50,218 nt of DNA from Chryseobacterium sp. (GTDB lineage: Bacteria > Bacteroidota > Bacteroidia > Flavobacteriales > Weeksellaceae): assembly GCA_018260475.1 (NCBI GenBank), contig JAGLBA010000016.1, forward strand, positions 5,378 through 55,595. The letters are read 5' to 3'. The notes beneath the pieces were generated by a model. It did not search any database and was not told the origin of the DNA. It saw only the letters and a program-made list of their open reading frames with translations. Below are positions 8,478-17,767 of the stretch, in pieces (position 1 is the stretch's first letter; each line of letters begins with the position of its first letter). The translations under genes and the position numbers were made by a program.

Positions 8478-8922
8478 CATTTGAAAGTCGCTATCTACCA
8501 AAGGTGTTAGGGTAAGCACAAGGCACAATATAAAGTCGCCACTTTTTCTTCTTACCCTAAATTAATTTCAAACCAACAAACTGCACCTTAAGTTGTACCG
8601 GTAGAATATAAACCTATACTATATGGCTTTTCAAAGAAGCAGTAAATGCGAAATTATGCTCCACAGGGTTGTCATAGGCATTCTGATCCTCTTTCACAAT
8701 GTGGTAAAATTCGGTTTTGAACAGGTTTGTTAGAAGGCGTTTTCGAGCTACACGGCATACCGTGATCTATTGCCTATCTGTCCATTTATGAAGAATTGGA
8801 TCAATTTCACAAAAGACATGTGATACAAATTTTCAGTTCATTACGGAGATGTTTTAAAATCAGCAGTTTCACCATTAACAGGATGGGCTTTGAAGGACCA
8901 ACAGTACCGGCGATCAATTAAC
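8478..8922. other. Intergenic region, possible gene remnant on the minus strand
   Basis: There is no intact gene here. On the minus strand about 47 codons are open from 8757 to a stop at 8614-8616, with protein-like composition (KTEFYHIVKEDQNAYDNPVE and then HNFAFTASLKSHIV). The frame has a stop just upstream and no good start. I do not recognise the family; it may be the tail of a lost gene. Confidence 0.4.
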
Positions 8923-8957
8923 CAAAAAAAAATCCGCCTCAGTTGTGAGACGGATTT
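8923..8957 (-). terminator. Terminator of the lipoprotein peptidase gene
   Basis: The arms AAATCCGCCTCA (8930-8941) and TGAGACGGATTT (8946-8957) pair with one G-T and a GTTG loop. On the minus strand the hairpin is followed by a T run, so it ends transcription of the gene at 8973-9857. Confidence 0.8.
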
Positions 8958-8972
8958 TATTGGTTATAAATG

Positions 8973-9857
8973 CTATTTTAAATTTTCAAATTCTTGAGCG
9001 GATATTTCTCCTGTCTGAATTTTTTTGATTTCATCTATATATTTGGACATGTATTCATCTAGTTCTGGGAACTTAGAATTGCCATGTTGTTTATAAGTAC
9101 CATTTAGTACGCCATTATAATAATAGAAAAAATTATAATCAAAGTCTTTTGCTGAGTAAAGATATTTCCCTAACAAAAATCCTAAACGCACAGCAGATCT
9201 TCTTTGCGATGGTGTGCCATGATGGTTAGCACTATTAGTAGAATAATCGCCTATACTTTGGGCAAATTCATATGCTTTTGCGATATCAGTAAAAGTTGAT
9301 TTATTATAACCTTCTGGTCTTCTCAAATAGTAACCGGCGAACCCATCTGCTTCTAGTTCATTTGGACGCGCTGTATATTCTGTAACACTTGGTAAACCGA
9401 ATATGTACTGTAATTGATGACCATATTCATGAGCAAGAATCATAGCATTTACAATATCACCTCCTTTATTCTTTGCATCATAATAGATAGCATAACCATA
9501 GTAAATTTTACCTGTAGAATAAGATATTGCGTTATATGTAGAGTTTGGATTATTTGGATCATAAACAAATCTTAATACAGGCGAGCTTCTACCCCACATC
9601 TTTGCGATATTAGATATTTGAGCGTTCATAAAATTACTATCATCTGTAGTATTGAGATAAGTCCTAAGCACAGCTGAAGAACTCCAATTTTGATCGACAT
9701 AAGAACATATTCTTTCAAGTTCTGTAGGTTGTTCTATTGATGCAATAGAATTTTCTGAAATAATGTTTTCTGAGTTTCGATCCGTATTACAGGATGCAAT
9801 TGTTAAGAGAGCTGTTACTATAACAACAGATTTAGTTTTTGAAAATAGTTTGTACAT
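8973..9857 (-). CDS. Putative zinc metallopeptidase lipoprotein
   Basis: The protein has 294 residues. A lipobox (LLTIASC, Cys23) marks a lipoprotein, in Bacteroidetes probably outer-membrane or surface attached. The zinc site is HEYGHQ (His143, Glu144, His147) with NELEADGFAGYY about 20 residues later (probably Glu167 as third ligand). The later segment HHGTPSQRRSAVRLGF recalls the conserved HGT-x2-QR element of the YpfJ-like neutral zinc peptidase family (Zn_peptidase, COG2321), although this protein is more divergent than usual. The substrate is unknown. The gene has its own terminator, and a TAGATTTG -7-like box at 9881-9888 (minus). Confidence 0.8.
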   Translation of the reverse strand: MYKLFSKTKSVVIVTALLTIASCNTDRNSENIISENSIASIEQPTELERICSYVDQNWSSSAVLRTYLNTTDDSNFMNAQISNIAKMWGRSSPVLRFVYDPNNPNSTYNAISYSTGKIYYGYAIYYDAKNKGGDIVNAMILAHEYGHQLQYIFGLPSVTEYTARPNELEADGFAGYYLRRPEGYNKSTFTDIAKAYEFAQSIGDYSTNSANHHGTPSQRRSAVRLGFLLGKYLYSAKDFDYNFFYYYNGVLNGTYKQHGNSKFPELDEYMSKYIDEIKKIQTGEISAQEFENLK

Positions 9858-10032
9858 ATGTTTTGACTTTAAATGTTTGTCAAATCTACATAAAACTATT
9901 TATATAATTCACAACACATGAATATAATTGCTATTAATTTTTAAAATCAATAATTGCATGGCCCTTATTAAGGTTTCTTCGGATTAATTCACTATTACAA
10001 TGTTTTCTTATTTAAGTAACCGTCATTACTGC

Positions 10033-11661
10033 TTAGACCTGAATAATTCCTAAGTTGAATTTTTCGATTAAAGGAGCGTGGTCTGCCGCCTCAATTCCCA
10101 AGGATATCCATTTCCGAGTATCGGTAGGGTTGATGATGGCGTCTGTCCAAAGTCTTGCAGCAGCGTACGTGGCTTCTGTTTGCTTTTGGTAGCGCTGTGC
10201 TGTTTCTTCAAAAAGCCTTTGTCTTTCTCCGTCAGAAATTTCTTTCCCTTGCTTTTTTAGAGTAGATTCTTGGATTTGTGCTAAAACTTTCGCCGCCTGG
10301 CTACCACCCATCACCGCTAAATCTGCCCAAGGCCATGCCACGATTAGTCGTGGGTCATAGGCTTTTCCGCACATTGCATAGTTACCTGCGCCGTATGAAT
10401 TTCCAGTTATAATCGTGAATTTCGGTACCACAGAATTAGAAACGGCATTTACCATTTTTGCGCCGTCTTTTATGATCCCACCTTGTTCGGATTTTGAACC
10501 TACCATAAAGCCTGTGACATCTTGAAGGAAAACCAGTGGAATTTTTCTTTGATTACAATTTGCAATAAAACGTGTCGCCTTGTCGGCAGAGTCTGAGTAA
10601 ATTACACCGCCAAACTGCATTTCACCTCTGCCGTTTTTTACCATTTTTCTTTGGTTGGCGACGATGCCCACGGACCAGCCATCGATTCGGGCAGTGGCGC
10701 AAATAATAGTTTTACCGTAATCAGGTTTGTATTCTTCAAATTCAGAATTATCAGTAAGGCATTTTATGATGTCATAAGCATCGTATTGGTCGGCGCGGGA
10801 AACTGGCATGATTCCAAAGATATTCTCGGGATCCTCTTTCGGAGGGAAACTTTCGCAACGGTCGAAACCTGCTTTATCATAACTACCTATTGATTTCATA
10901 ATATTTTTGATGCGGTCCAAAGCCTCCTTATCGTCTTTAGCCTTGAAATCAGTTACACCGGAGATTTCTGAGTGCATGGTGGCGCCGCCAAGTGCTTCAT
11001 TATCTATACTTTCTCCTATGGCAGCCTTCACAAGATAACTTCCTGCGAGGAAAATTGAGCCTGTTTTGTCTACGATTATTGCCTCATCACTCATAATTGG
11101 GAGGTAAGCGCCACCTGCTACACAACTTCCCATGATTGCGGATATTTGCACAATACCCATAGAACTCATCTTAGCATTGTTGCGGAAAATACGACCGAAA
11201 TGCTCTTTATCCGGAAAAATTTCATCTTGCATAGGGAGATATACTCCGGCAGAATCTACCAAATAAATAATAGGCAAGCGGTTTTCCATTGCGATCTCTT
11301 GGGCGCGTAGATTTTTCTTGCCTGTGATCGGAAACCAAGCACCAGCTTTCACAGAAGCATCGTTTGCTACCACGATACATTGTTTTCCAGAAACATATCC
11401 CATTTTCACCACTACACCACCAGCAGGGCATCCGCCCTCTTTTTCATACATACCATATCCAGCAAAGGCGCCAATTTCTATGGAATCGCGTTTGTCATCC
11501 AGCAGATAATCTACGCGTTCACGTGCCGTCATCTTACCTTCGTCCCGAAGTTTTTGAAGGCGTTTTTCGCCGCCACCTTTCTTTATTTCGGCGATAAGCC
11601 GGTTGATTTCACCAAGTTTCAACTTGTTTTGGTCTTCTCTTTTGTTGAATTCTAAATCCAT
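10033..11661 (-). CDS. Acyl-CoA carboxylase carboxyltransferase (beta) subunit, methylcrotonyl-CoA type likely
   Basis: This 542-residue protein is a two-domain crotonase-fold carboxyltransferase that moves CO2 from biotin to an acyl-CoA. Typical elements are KMTARERVDYLLD, ACC-type GGSCVAGGAYLP-like oxyanion segment (IMGSCVAGGAYLPIMSDE), the C-terminal-domain FLQDVTGFMVGSKSEQGGII, and GNSYGAGNYAMCGKAYDPR. The last, with WPWADLAVMGGSQAAKVL, resembles the methylcrotonyl-CoA (or geranyl-CoA) carboxylase beta subunit more than propionyl-CoA carboxylase. No biotin carboxylase or leucine catabolism gene is adjacent, so the exact substrate remains open. Confidence 0.88.
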   Translation of the reverse strand: MDLEFNKREDQNKLKLGEINRLIAEIKKGGGEKRLQKLRDEGKMTARERVDYLLDDKRDSIEIGAFAGYGMYEKEGGCPAGGVVVKMGYVSGKQCIVVANDASVKAGAWFPITGKKNLRAQEIAMENRLPIIYLVDSAGVYLPMQDEIFPDKEHFGRIFRNNAKMSSMGIVQISAIMGSCVAGGAYLPIMSDEAIIVDKTGSIFLAGSYLVKAAIGESIDNEALGGATMHSEISGVTDFKAKDDKEALDRIKNIMKSIGSYDKAGFDRCESFPPKEDPENIFGIMPVSRADQYDAYDIIKCLTDNSEFEEYKPDYGKTIICATARIDGWSVGIVANQRKMVKNGRGEMQFGGVIYSDSADKATRFIANCNQRKIPLVFLQDVTGFMVGSKSEQGGIIKDGAKMVNAVSNSVVPKFTIITGNSYGAGNYAMCGKAYDPRLIVAWPWADLAVMGGSQAAKVLAQIQESTLKKQGKEISDGERQRLFEETAQRYQKQTEATYAAARLWTDAIINPTDTRKWISLGIEAADHAPLIEKFNLGIIQV

Positions 11662-11731
11662 GATTGAGTATAAAAAATTTCCTAAAGATAATAATTATTA
11701 ATTACGTTTATTTGCAGTTGAAAATTTTATA

Positions 11732-12622
11732 ATGAAATCAACACTTTTCAGACTACATTTTATCGTTTTTTTATGGGGATTTACTGCGATTATAGGTAAG
11801 CTGATTCATGCTGAAACGCCTGCATTGGTATTTTTTAGAATGCTGTTTGCGGCGATTTTCCTGTTCGTTTATCTTCGCTTTGTTAAAAAGCAATCCATCT
11901 TCGTACCCCGAAAATTATTATTTCAACTCATCGGGATTGGCGGTTTGATGGCGCTTCACTGGCTGTGTTTTTTTGAGTCGATAAAAACATCAAATGTCTC
12001 CATTGCTCTTTCTTGCCTTTCACTATCCTCTTTATTTGCTGCATTTGTAGAGCCATTAATTTTTAAACGGAAAATAGATTGGTCGGAAGTCATCATCGGC
12101 ATCATAGTTGTTGCCTGTATATCGTTGATTTTCAGTGTTGAGTTTCAATATAAAACAGGAATAATTTACGGCGTCATTTGCGCATTTTTTGGAACCATGT
12201 TTTCGGTTTTTAATGGTAAAATCTTCGGCAAAACATCTTCCGGTAATATTATTTTTTATGAAATATTTGGCGGCTGGGCAATTATAGCCGCGTACTTTCT
12301 TATTTCTGGACAGATATTCAGTTTCAATGAAATAAGTTACCTAGATTTAGCGTTAATTACTTTGTTATCAAGTCTTTTTACCGCCTATCCTATGTTTGAA
12401 TCTGTAAATTTAATGAAACATATTTCGCCGTTTACGCTGATTCTGACTGTAAATTTGGAGCCCGTGTACGGAATTATACTTGCTTTTTTCATATTTGGTG
12501 AGTCCGAAAAAATGAGTCTGGTCTTCTACATGTTATCTTTGGTAATGATTGCTGCCATTGTGGTAAATGGAATTATAAAAGCCAAAAAGTCCGCTCGTAA
12601 TAAACTGAAAATCAATGAATAA
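11732..12622 (+). CDS. EamA/DMT-family transporter
   Basis: The protein has 296 residues, ten hydrophobic segments and two EamA repeats. The first opens with LHFIVFLWGFTAIIGKLI and the second with GVICAFFGTMFSVFNGKIF. These are drug/metabolite transporter superfamily proteins of the inner membrane, usually exporters of amino acids, nucleotides or other metabolites. The substrate cannot be told from sequence. The start is 70 bp from the divergent carboxyltransferase gene. The 3' end overlaps the next gene by 8 bp, suggesting co-translation. Confidence 0.88.
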   Translation: MKSTLFRLHFIVFLWGFTAIIGKLIHAETPALVFFRMLFAAIFLFVYLRFVKKQSIFVPRKLLFQLIGIGGLMALHWLCFFESIKTSNVSIALSCLSLSSLFAAFVEPLIFKRKIDWSEVIIGIIVVACISLIFSVEFQYKTGIIYGVICAFFGTMFSVFNGKIFGKTSSGNIIFYEIFGGWAIIAAYFLISGQIFSFNEISYLDLALITLLSSLFTAYPMFESVNLMKHISPFTLILTVNLEPVYGIILAFFIFGESEKMSLVFYMLSLVMIAAIVVNGIIKAKKSARNKLKINE

Positions 12623-13697
12623 ATATATATTTTTATTTACTGCCCTACTTTCTGTTACTCTGAATGCGCAAATCGTGCGGAAATATTCCAATGAGTTTCT
12701 AAACATTGGCGCAGGGGCGCGCGGCTTGGCGATGGGTGGGGCGGTAATTTCCAACCAAAATGATGTGTATGCCCCGATGTGGAATCCCGCTGGTCTCTTG
12801 GGTGTAGAACGCGATTGGCAGGGCGCAGCGATGCACGCAGAATACTTCGAGTCTATTGCTAAATACGACTATATTGCTTTTGCAAAACCTTTGGACGCTA
12901 GTGGCGGTGTGGTGGCGCTTTCGGTGGTGAGATTAGGTGTGGATGACATCCTGAACACGACGCAAATGATAGATGCCGAGGGGAATATTGATTATAATAA
13001 AATCACAAAATTTTCACAGGCGGACTATGCTGCGCTGATTTCCTACGCTTTCCACCCGGGGGGCAACCATAAATTGGATGTGGGCGCCAATGCAAAAATC
13101 GTTTACCGAAATGTTGGCAAATTTGCTAACGGCTTTGGTTTCGGGTTTGATCTTGGCGCGATTTATCACCACGACAGCGGCTGGAATATCGGCGGAATGT
13201 TGCGGGATGCTACAACTACCGTTAATTTATGGACCATCAATCAGAAAGAACTTTCTACAGTGGTGAATGGTGAAGAATTTAACCCTGCTCCAAAAGATAA
13301 AATGGAAATAACGATGCCAAAACTGAATATCGGAGCAAGTCGAAATTTTGAACTTTCCAGAGATATTAAACTTCTCCCAGAAGCGGGCATCAATGTAGAT
13401 TTTGCTAAAACTGCAGCCTTGGTTTCTACAGATTTTGCGAGTATTACGCCTTATGCGGGAGCCGAGGTGGCGTATCAGGATATGATATTTGTTAGGTTCG
13501 GCGTAAACCGATTCCAAAATATCACGGATATTGAAAGTTTGAAGAGGAAAATCTCCTTTCAGCCGAGCGCGGGGATAGGAATTAAATACAAAGGCCTCAC
13601 GATAGACTACGCGCTGACCAATTCCGGCGTGAATGGCTCCAATTATTACTCCAATTTCTTTTCATTAAAATTGGATATGGGCGATTTCAGGAATTAA
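12615..13697 (+). CDS. PorV/PorQ-family outer-membrane barrel protein
   Basis: This 360-residue protein has a signal peptide (MNKYIFLFTALLSVTLNAQ) followed by the signature of the family, NIGAGARGLAMGGAVISN then DVYAPMWNPAGL. The rest is repeated amphipathic strands ending in FSLKLDMGDF, as in FadL-like barrels. PorV and PorQ are accessory outer-membrane parts of the type IX secretion system, but many paralogues have unknown roles. No other T9SS gene is nearby, so I call the family and not the specific protein. It overlaps the EamA gene by 8 bp and ends only 4 bp from the convergent M23 gene. Confidence 0.78.
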   Translation: MNKYIFLFTALLSVTLNAQIVRKYSNEFLNIGAGARGLAMGGAVISNQNDVYAPMWNPAGLLGVERDWQGAAMHAEYFESIAKYDYIAFAKPLDASGGVVALSVVRLGVDDILNTTQMIDAEGNIDYNKITKFSQADYAALISYAFHPGGNHKLDVGANAKIVYRNVGKFANGFGFGFDLGAIYHHDSGWNIGGMLRDATTTVNLWTINQKELSTVVNGEEFNPAPKDKMEITMPKLNIGASRNFELSRDIKLLPEAGINVDFAKTAALVSTDFASITPYAGAEVAYQDMIFVRFGVNRFQNITDIESLKRKISFQPSAGIGIKYKGLTIDYALTNSGVNGSNYYSNFFSLKLDMGDFRN

Positions 13698-13701
13698 TTT
13701 C

Positions 13702-14670
13702 TTAAAAATTCAAAAACAATTTCGGGTTTACCGGCGTGTTGTTTTTGTGCACTTCATAATGCAGGTGTGGCCCCGTGGAACGACCGGAGTTTCCGGATTT
13801 TGCAATGACTTGCCCTACTTTTACCTTGTCATTTTCCGCAACTAACAGTTGGGAAAGATGCCCGTACAGTGTAGCAAGACCGTTGCCGTGAGATACTATT
13901 ACGCAGTTGCCATAGCCTCCTTTCACCCCGGAAAAGATCACCATTCCGGCCGCCGTACACTTTACATCTGTGCCGTAGGCCACTGCAATATCCACCCCTT
14001 TATGGAATTGGATTTGGTAGGCTTCCGCAGGTGGTCCGTTCACTTCTTTTGGAGTGGCGATGGCAGATTTTGCAGGCTTTTTTACCACCGCTACTTTTGG
14101 GGCAGGAATTATGGTTCTTTTAATAACATTGCCCAAACTGTCTTTTTCCTCTATGATTTGTGTTTGCGCTTCCGGCGCAGGTTCGGCTTTTGTTATTGCT
14201 CTTTCGGGAGTTGGTTTTGCCGCCACTTTTTCTGGGAAGGGTATAGGATTTTTTCGGTTTCCGAAGTTGGAAGAAATGTAGCCGTCCGTAGGCATTCCTA
14301 ATGGCACGGTTTGTAATTTTTCCTGAAGATCTACCAGGTATTGGCTATATCGGTTGCTCTGTTTTGCCAAATAAACCGCATTAGAAAGGCTGTCCTGCGC
14401 TAATGCCGCAATATCGTCGTCGGGTACATTTTTAGAAACCAAAAAAGAGTGCAACTGGTGCAAAGTTCTGTCCATTACGGAGAGGTCATTGCGCATTTTT
14501 GGGTAATCGATACTGTCTTTTTGGGTGTTTATTTTAACCAAATTCACTTCATAGGAGTGGTTTTCGCGCTCGGAAAATAGTTTTGCCAAAAGAACCGCTT
14601 GAGCAAATATCACTGTAGTAAGCAGTCCTATGGCGATATTCGCTTTCTTTTTGCTGAAGAATTTTTTCAT
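13702..14670 (-). CDS. M23 (LytM-type) metallopeptidase
   Basis: The protein has 322 residues. An N-terminal membrane helix (~10-33) is followed by a coiled-coil-like region (~35-110), a Pro/Ala/Lys-rich linker (~145-205), and a LytM domain. In the last, FHKGVDIAVAYGTDVKCTA, VIVSHGNGLATLYGHLS and GPHLHYEVH give the H-x3-D and H-x-H zinc motifs. It lacks no obvious zinc ligand, so it may cleave peptidoglycan peptides or regulate amidases at the inner membrane. Its 3' end lies 4 bp from the convergent gene with no terminator between. A TAAATTTG box lies at 14709-14716 (minus). Confidence 0.9.
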   Translation of the reverse strand: MKKFFSKKKANIAIGLLTTVIFAQAVLLAKLFSERENHSYEVNLVKINTQKDSIDYPKMRNDLSVMDRTLHQLHSFLVSKNVPDDDIAALAQDSLSNAVYLAKQSNRYSQYLVDLQEKLQTVPLGMPTDGYISSNFGNRKNPIPFPEKVAAKPTPERAITKAEPAPEAQTQIIEEKDSLGNVIKRTIIPAPKVAVVKKPAKSAIATPKEVNGPPAEAYQIQFHKGVDIAVAYGTDVKCTAAGMVIFSGVKGGYGNCVIVSHGNGLATLYGHLSQLLVAENDKVKVGQVIAKSGNSGRSTGPHLHYEVHKNNTPVNPKLFLNF

Positions 14671-14922
14671 TTAAGATAAAGGCCTGATTACCAAAAAAAA
14701 TTAAAGCGCAAATTTACATAAATTCTTTGAACGAAAATTGAAAGTTTTTTTATGCTTTATTAAGTTCATAATGATCGTTTGGTCTATATATAAAAATAAC
14801 TTTCGGTGCGGTTTATGGGGTGACAAATCACATGGTATAAAATTTTAAAATTTTCTTCAATTCTTGAGAATCAATTTGTTAAATTATAATTTGCGATACT
14901 AATAAAATCTGCTTTGGTTTTA

Positions 14923-14930
14923 TATATTTG
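14923..14930 (+). promoter_or_regulatory. -7 element upstream of gpsA
   Basis: TATATTTG matches the Bacteroidetes -7 consensus TAnnTTTG and lies 20 bases before the gpsA ATG. No TTTG is found at the ideal 19-base distance, so this is a partial promoter match. Confidence 0.5.
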
Positions 14931-14950
14931 CAAAATCTGACTGATGAATT

Positions 14951-15997
14951 ATGGCTAAGAAGAAAACGAAAACCGAAACAAAAGAAAACACCACGGAAAA
15001 GGTAACTCCAAACCTCTCGGTAGGAGTAGTAGGCAGCGGAAGTTTTGCAACAGCTATTGTAAAAATGTTGCTGGAAAACAGTAAGTTGGTGCATTGGTGT
15101 GTACGAAATGAGTATGTAAAAGGCGCCATAGAACAGCGCGGACACAACCCGTCCTACCTTACAGCAGTGAATTTTAACACCAAAAATTTACGAATCACCA
15201 CGGACATCAATGAATTGGTAACGGCCTGCGATGTCATCGTTTTGGCGACACCATCTATTTACCTTGCCGATACGATGGAAAAAATGACCTGCGACTATTC
15301 CGGGAAAATATTTATCTCAGCAATTAAAGGTATTGTCCCCAAGGTGAACGATGTGGTAGCGTATTATTTAAAAGATCAATTTAATATCAGTTTAAAAAAT
15401 CAGGCTGTACTTGCCGGTCCTTGTCACGCCGAAGAAGTCGCGATGGAGCGCCTTTCCTACATCACCATCGCAACGGTAGAAAACGACACTTGCGAACAAC
15501 TGAAGGCACTTTTCTCATCGGATTTCATAAAAGTGAAAACCAGCACGGATATTTTAGGCAACGAATACAGCGCGATTGTGAAAAACATATATGCCATAGG
15601 TGCCGGCATTGCGAGCGGCCTGGGCTACGGCGACAATTTTACGGCCGTTTTCGTTAGCAATGCCGTCCGCGAGATGGAATCCTTCTTGGAAACCATCTAC
15701 GAGGCGCCGCGCGATGTGAACGAAAGCGCCTACCTGGGCGACCTTTTGGTGACCGCGTACTCCCTTTTCTCCCGAAACAGAAACCTTGGAAACCTAATAG
15801 GGAAGGGATATACCGTGAAATCCGCCATCCAGAGTATGAATATGATTGCCGAAGGTTACTACGCCGCCGACAGCATTTACAACACCTCGAAGGAGAAAAA
15901 GATAGACACCCCGATTATAGATACCATCCACGCCATTTTGTATGAAGGCAAAAGCGCCGAGAAACAGTTTAAAAAACTCATTCAGAAACTGGATTAA
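14951..15997 (+). CDS. gpsA: NAD(P)H-dependent glycerol-3-phosphate dehydrogenase
   Basis: This 348-residue enzyme reduces dihydroxyacetone phosphate to sn-glycerol 3-phosphate for phospholipid synthesis. The nucleotide motif VGVVGSGSFATAIVKML (~25-41) replaces the usual GxGxWGTA. ISAIKGI (~113-119) and AGPCHAEEVA (~155-164) carry the substrate-binding and catalytic positions, and NEYSAIVKNIYAIGAGIASG the C-terminal catalytic lysine region. About 20 lysine-rich residues precede the fold. Later genes for lipid synthesis (pssA) lie 8 kb away. A structured intergenic element begins 3 bases after its stop codon. Confidence 0.92.
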   Translation: MAKKKTKTETKENTTEKVTPNLSVGVVGSGSFATAIVKMLLENSKLVHWCVRNEYVKGAIEQRGHNPSYLTAVNFNTKNLRITTDINELVTACDVIVLATPSIYLADTMEKMTCDYSGKIFISAIKGIVPKVNDVVAYYLKDQFNISLKNQAVLAGPCHAEEVAMERLSYITIATVENDTCEQLKALFSSDFIKVKTSTDILGNEYSAIVKNIYAIGAGIASGLGYGDNFTAVFVSNAVREMESFLETIYEAPRDVNESAYLGDLLVTAYSLFSRNRNLGNLIGKGYTVKSAIQSMNMIAEGYYAADSIYNTSKEKKIDTPIIDTIHAILYEGKSAEKQFKKLIQKLD

Positions 15998-16000
15998 TTT

Positions 16001-16160
16001 TTGGGCGCGTTCGTCTATAGCTGGATATGGCGCGGCCGAAGGCCGCGCCATATCCAGCTATAGACGAACCGGGCTTTCCGCTACAATTCCTCGGCTTGCC
16101 CTTTCAGGGCTGCGCCTCCGGGATTTTCGCTCCAATCCCTCGCGCGACGGACGCTCTAAC
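16001..16160. repeat. Structured intergenic element A with a perfect 28-bp hairpin
   Basis: The element starts with TTGGGCGC three bases after the gpsA stop. Arms at 16010-16037 and 16041-16068 are perfect reverse complements (28 bp) with a GAA loop. After it comes GC-rich sequence with CCGGGCTTTCCGCTACAA, CCCTTTCAGGGC and CTCCGGGATTTTCGC, ending near 16160. Open frames across it are artefacts of its GC content. It resembles the dispersed hairpin elements found between genes in Flavobacteriia, but I cannot confirm its copy number. There is no T tract, so it is not a standard terminator. Confidence 0.8.
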
Positions 16161-16261
16161 AAATCGAAGTCATTTTTTGTCATCAAAACAAACATTATTT
16201 AACCTACAACATTTCCTTACCTAAAAGATTTTTCCGAAATTCGCATCACAAAAAACAAGCT

Positions 16262-17767
16262 ATGCCCGAGAAGTTAATCAGCAGAACCCCGAAACCAACT
16301 TATGACGCCGTACTCATCGGCGGCGGAATCATGAGCGCCACGCTCGCCACCTTGCTACACGAGCTGGATCCCACCATGCGCATCGGAATTTTCGAACGCC
16401 TTGGCCGTTTTGCAAAAGAAAGTACTGCCGCTTGGAACAACGCCGGCACAGGGCATTCCGCGTTTTGTGAACTGAATTATACACCGTTTAAATCCGACGG
16501 GAGCGTAGATATCACGAAGGCAGAAAACATCGCCGAACAATTCGAGCAATCCAAGCAGTTTTGGGCTTATTTGGTGCAAAAAGGGTCTATCGGAAACCCT
16601 AAAAATTTCATCACCACCTGCCCACATATGAGCATGGTATTTGGTGAGAAAGACGCTGAATTTCTTCAAAAAAGACACGAAAGAATGACGCAGTCCCACC
16701 TTTTCCAGGGAATGGAATACACCACGGATCACGATAAACTCCGCGAGTGGGTACCCTTGATTATGGCGAAAAGAAAACCAAACGAAGTAATCGCCGCTAC
16801 AAAAATGGATATGGGCACAGATGTTAATTTCGGAACCCTTACCCGAAAAATGGGCAGGTTTTTGGCAGAGGATTCAAATGTGGAGGTGTTTCTTTACCAT
16901 GAAGCCAAGGACATAGATGCGCGCGAAGATGGTAAATGGAACATCCGTATGCGTGACCGCCTGAACAACCACGATCAGGAAATTATTACAAATTTCTTAT
17001 TTATAGGTGCCGGCGGATATTCATTGCCACTATTAGATAGTTCCGATATTGCCGAGGCAGAGGGATACGGCGGCTTCCCTGTTTCCGGCCAATGGCTGGT
17101 TTCGCACAATCAGGAATTAGTGGAGAAACATTATGCCAAAGTCTATACCCAAGCCACGGTAGATGCGCCGCCGATGTCGGTTCCGCATTTGGATCTTCGA
17201 GTAATAGACGGTGAAAAAGCATTGCTTTTCGGGCCTTTTGCAGGTTTTTCAACAAAATTCTTGAAGGAGGGCAGTTACCTGGATCTTCCAGAGAGTGTGA
17301 ACTTCAAAAATATTCGTTCACTCTTCGGTGCATGGTGGCATAATATTCCATTGACTAAATATTTAGTTCAGCAAGTAGCGATGACAAAAGCACAGCGCAT
17401 GGCACACCTTCGGGAGTTCGTGCGAGATGCGCGCGAGGAGGACTGGGAATTAAAAATAGCCGGACAGCGGGTGCAAATCATTAAAAAAGATGACGAAAAA
17501 GGTGGTAAATTAGAATTTGGCACCGAAGTAGTAGTGAATAGTTCCGGTACTTTGGCTTCACTTTTAGGCGCTTCACCGGGTGCATCTACGGCGGTATCTG
17601 CCATGCTTACGGTTTTGGCAAAATGTTTCCCGGAGAAAGTGGAAGGCGAGTGGAAGGAAAAACTGAAAGAAATGGTGCCTACCTACGCCGTGAAAATGTC
17701 CGACCACCCTGAACTTACGCGTGAGATGCGAGCATACACCAAAGAAAAACTGGAATTGGATTATTAA
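16262..17767 (+). CDS. mqo: Malate:quinone oxidoreductase
   Basis: This 501-residue FAD enzyme oxidises malate to oxaloacetate and passes electrons to the quinone pool, a membrane-peripheral step of the TCA cycle. Diagnostic parts are the FAD motif AVLIGGGIMSATLATLL (~16-32), STAAWNNAGTGHSAFCELNY (~53-72), FLFIGAGGYSLPLL and GGFPVSGQWLVSHN. Length and motif order are normal for Mqo. The start ATG follows ~100 bases after element A. It is transcribed alone, with a bidirectional terminator downstream. Confidence 0.95.
   Translation: MPEKLISRTPKPTYDAVLIGGGIMSATLATLLHELDPTMRIGIFERLGRFAKESTAAWNNAGTGHSAFCELNYTPFKSDGSVDITKAENIAEQFEQSKQFWAYLVQKGSIGNPKNFITTCPHMSMVFGEKDAEFLQKRHERMTQSHLFQGMEYTTDHDKLREWVPLIMAKRKPNEVIAATKMDMGTDVNFGTLTRKMGRFLAEDSNVEVFLYHEAKDIDAREDGKWNIRMRDRLNNHDQEIITNFLFIGAGGYSLPLLDSSDIAEAEGYGGFPVSGQWLVSHNQELVEKHYAKVYTQATVDAPPMSVPHLDLRVIDGEKALLFGPFAGFSTKFLKEGSYLDLPESVNFKNIRSLFGAWWHNIPLTKYLVQQVAMTKAQRMAHLREFVRDAREEDWELKIAGQRVQIIKKDDEKGGKLEFGTEVVVNSSGTLASLLGASPGASTAVSAMLTVLAKCFPEKVEGEWKEKLKEMVPTYAVKMSDHPELTREMRAYTKEKLELDY

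Noticed and set aside
12615-13697. Naming the barrel protein as PorV or PorQ itself
   Set aside because: Only the family signature is visible and no other type IX secretion gene is nearby.
15942-16224. Open frames of 65-86 codons after gpsA
   Set aside because: They lie over the perfect hairpin and GC-rich element A; hairpin arms create open frames on both strands.
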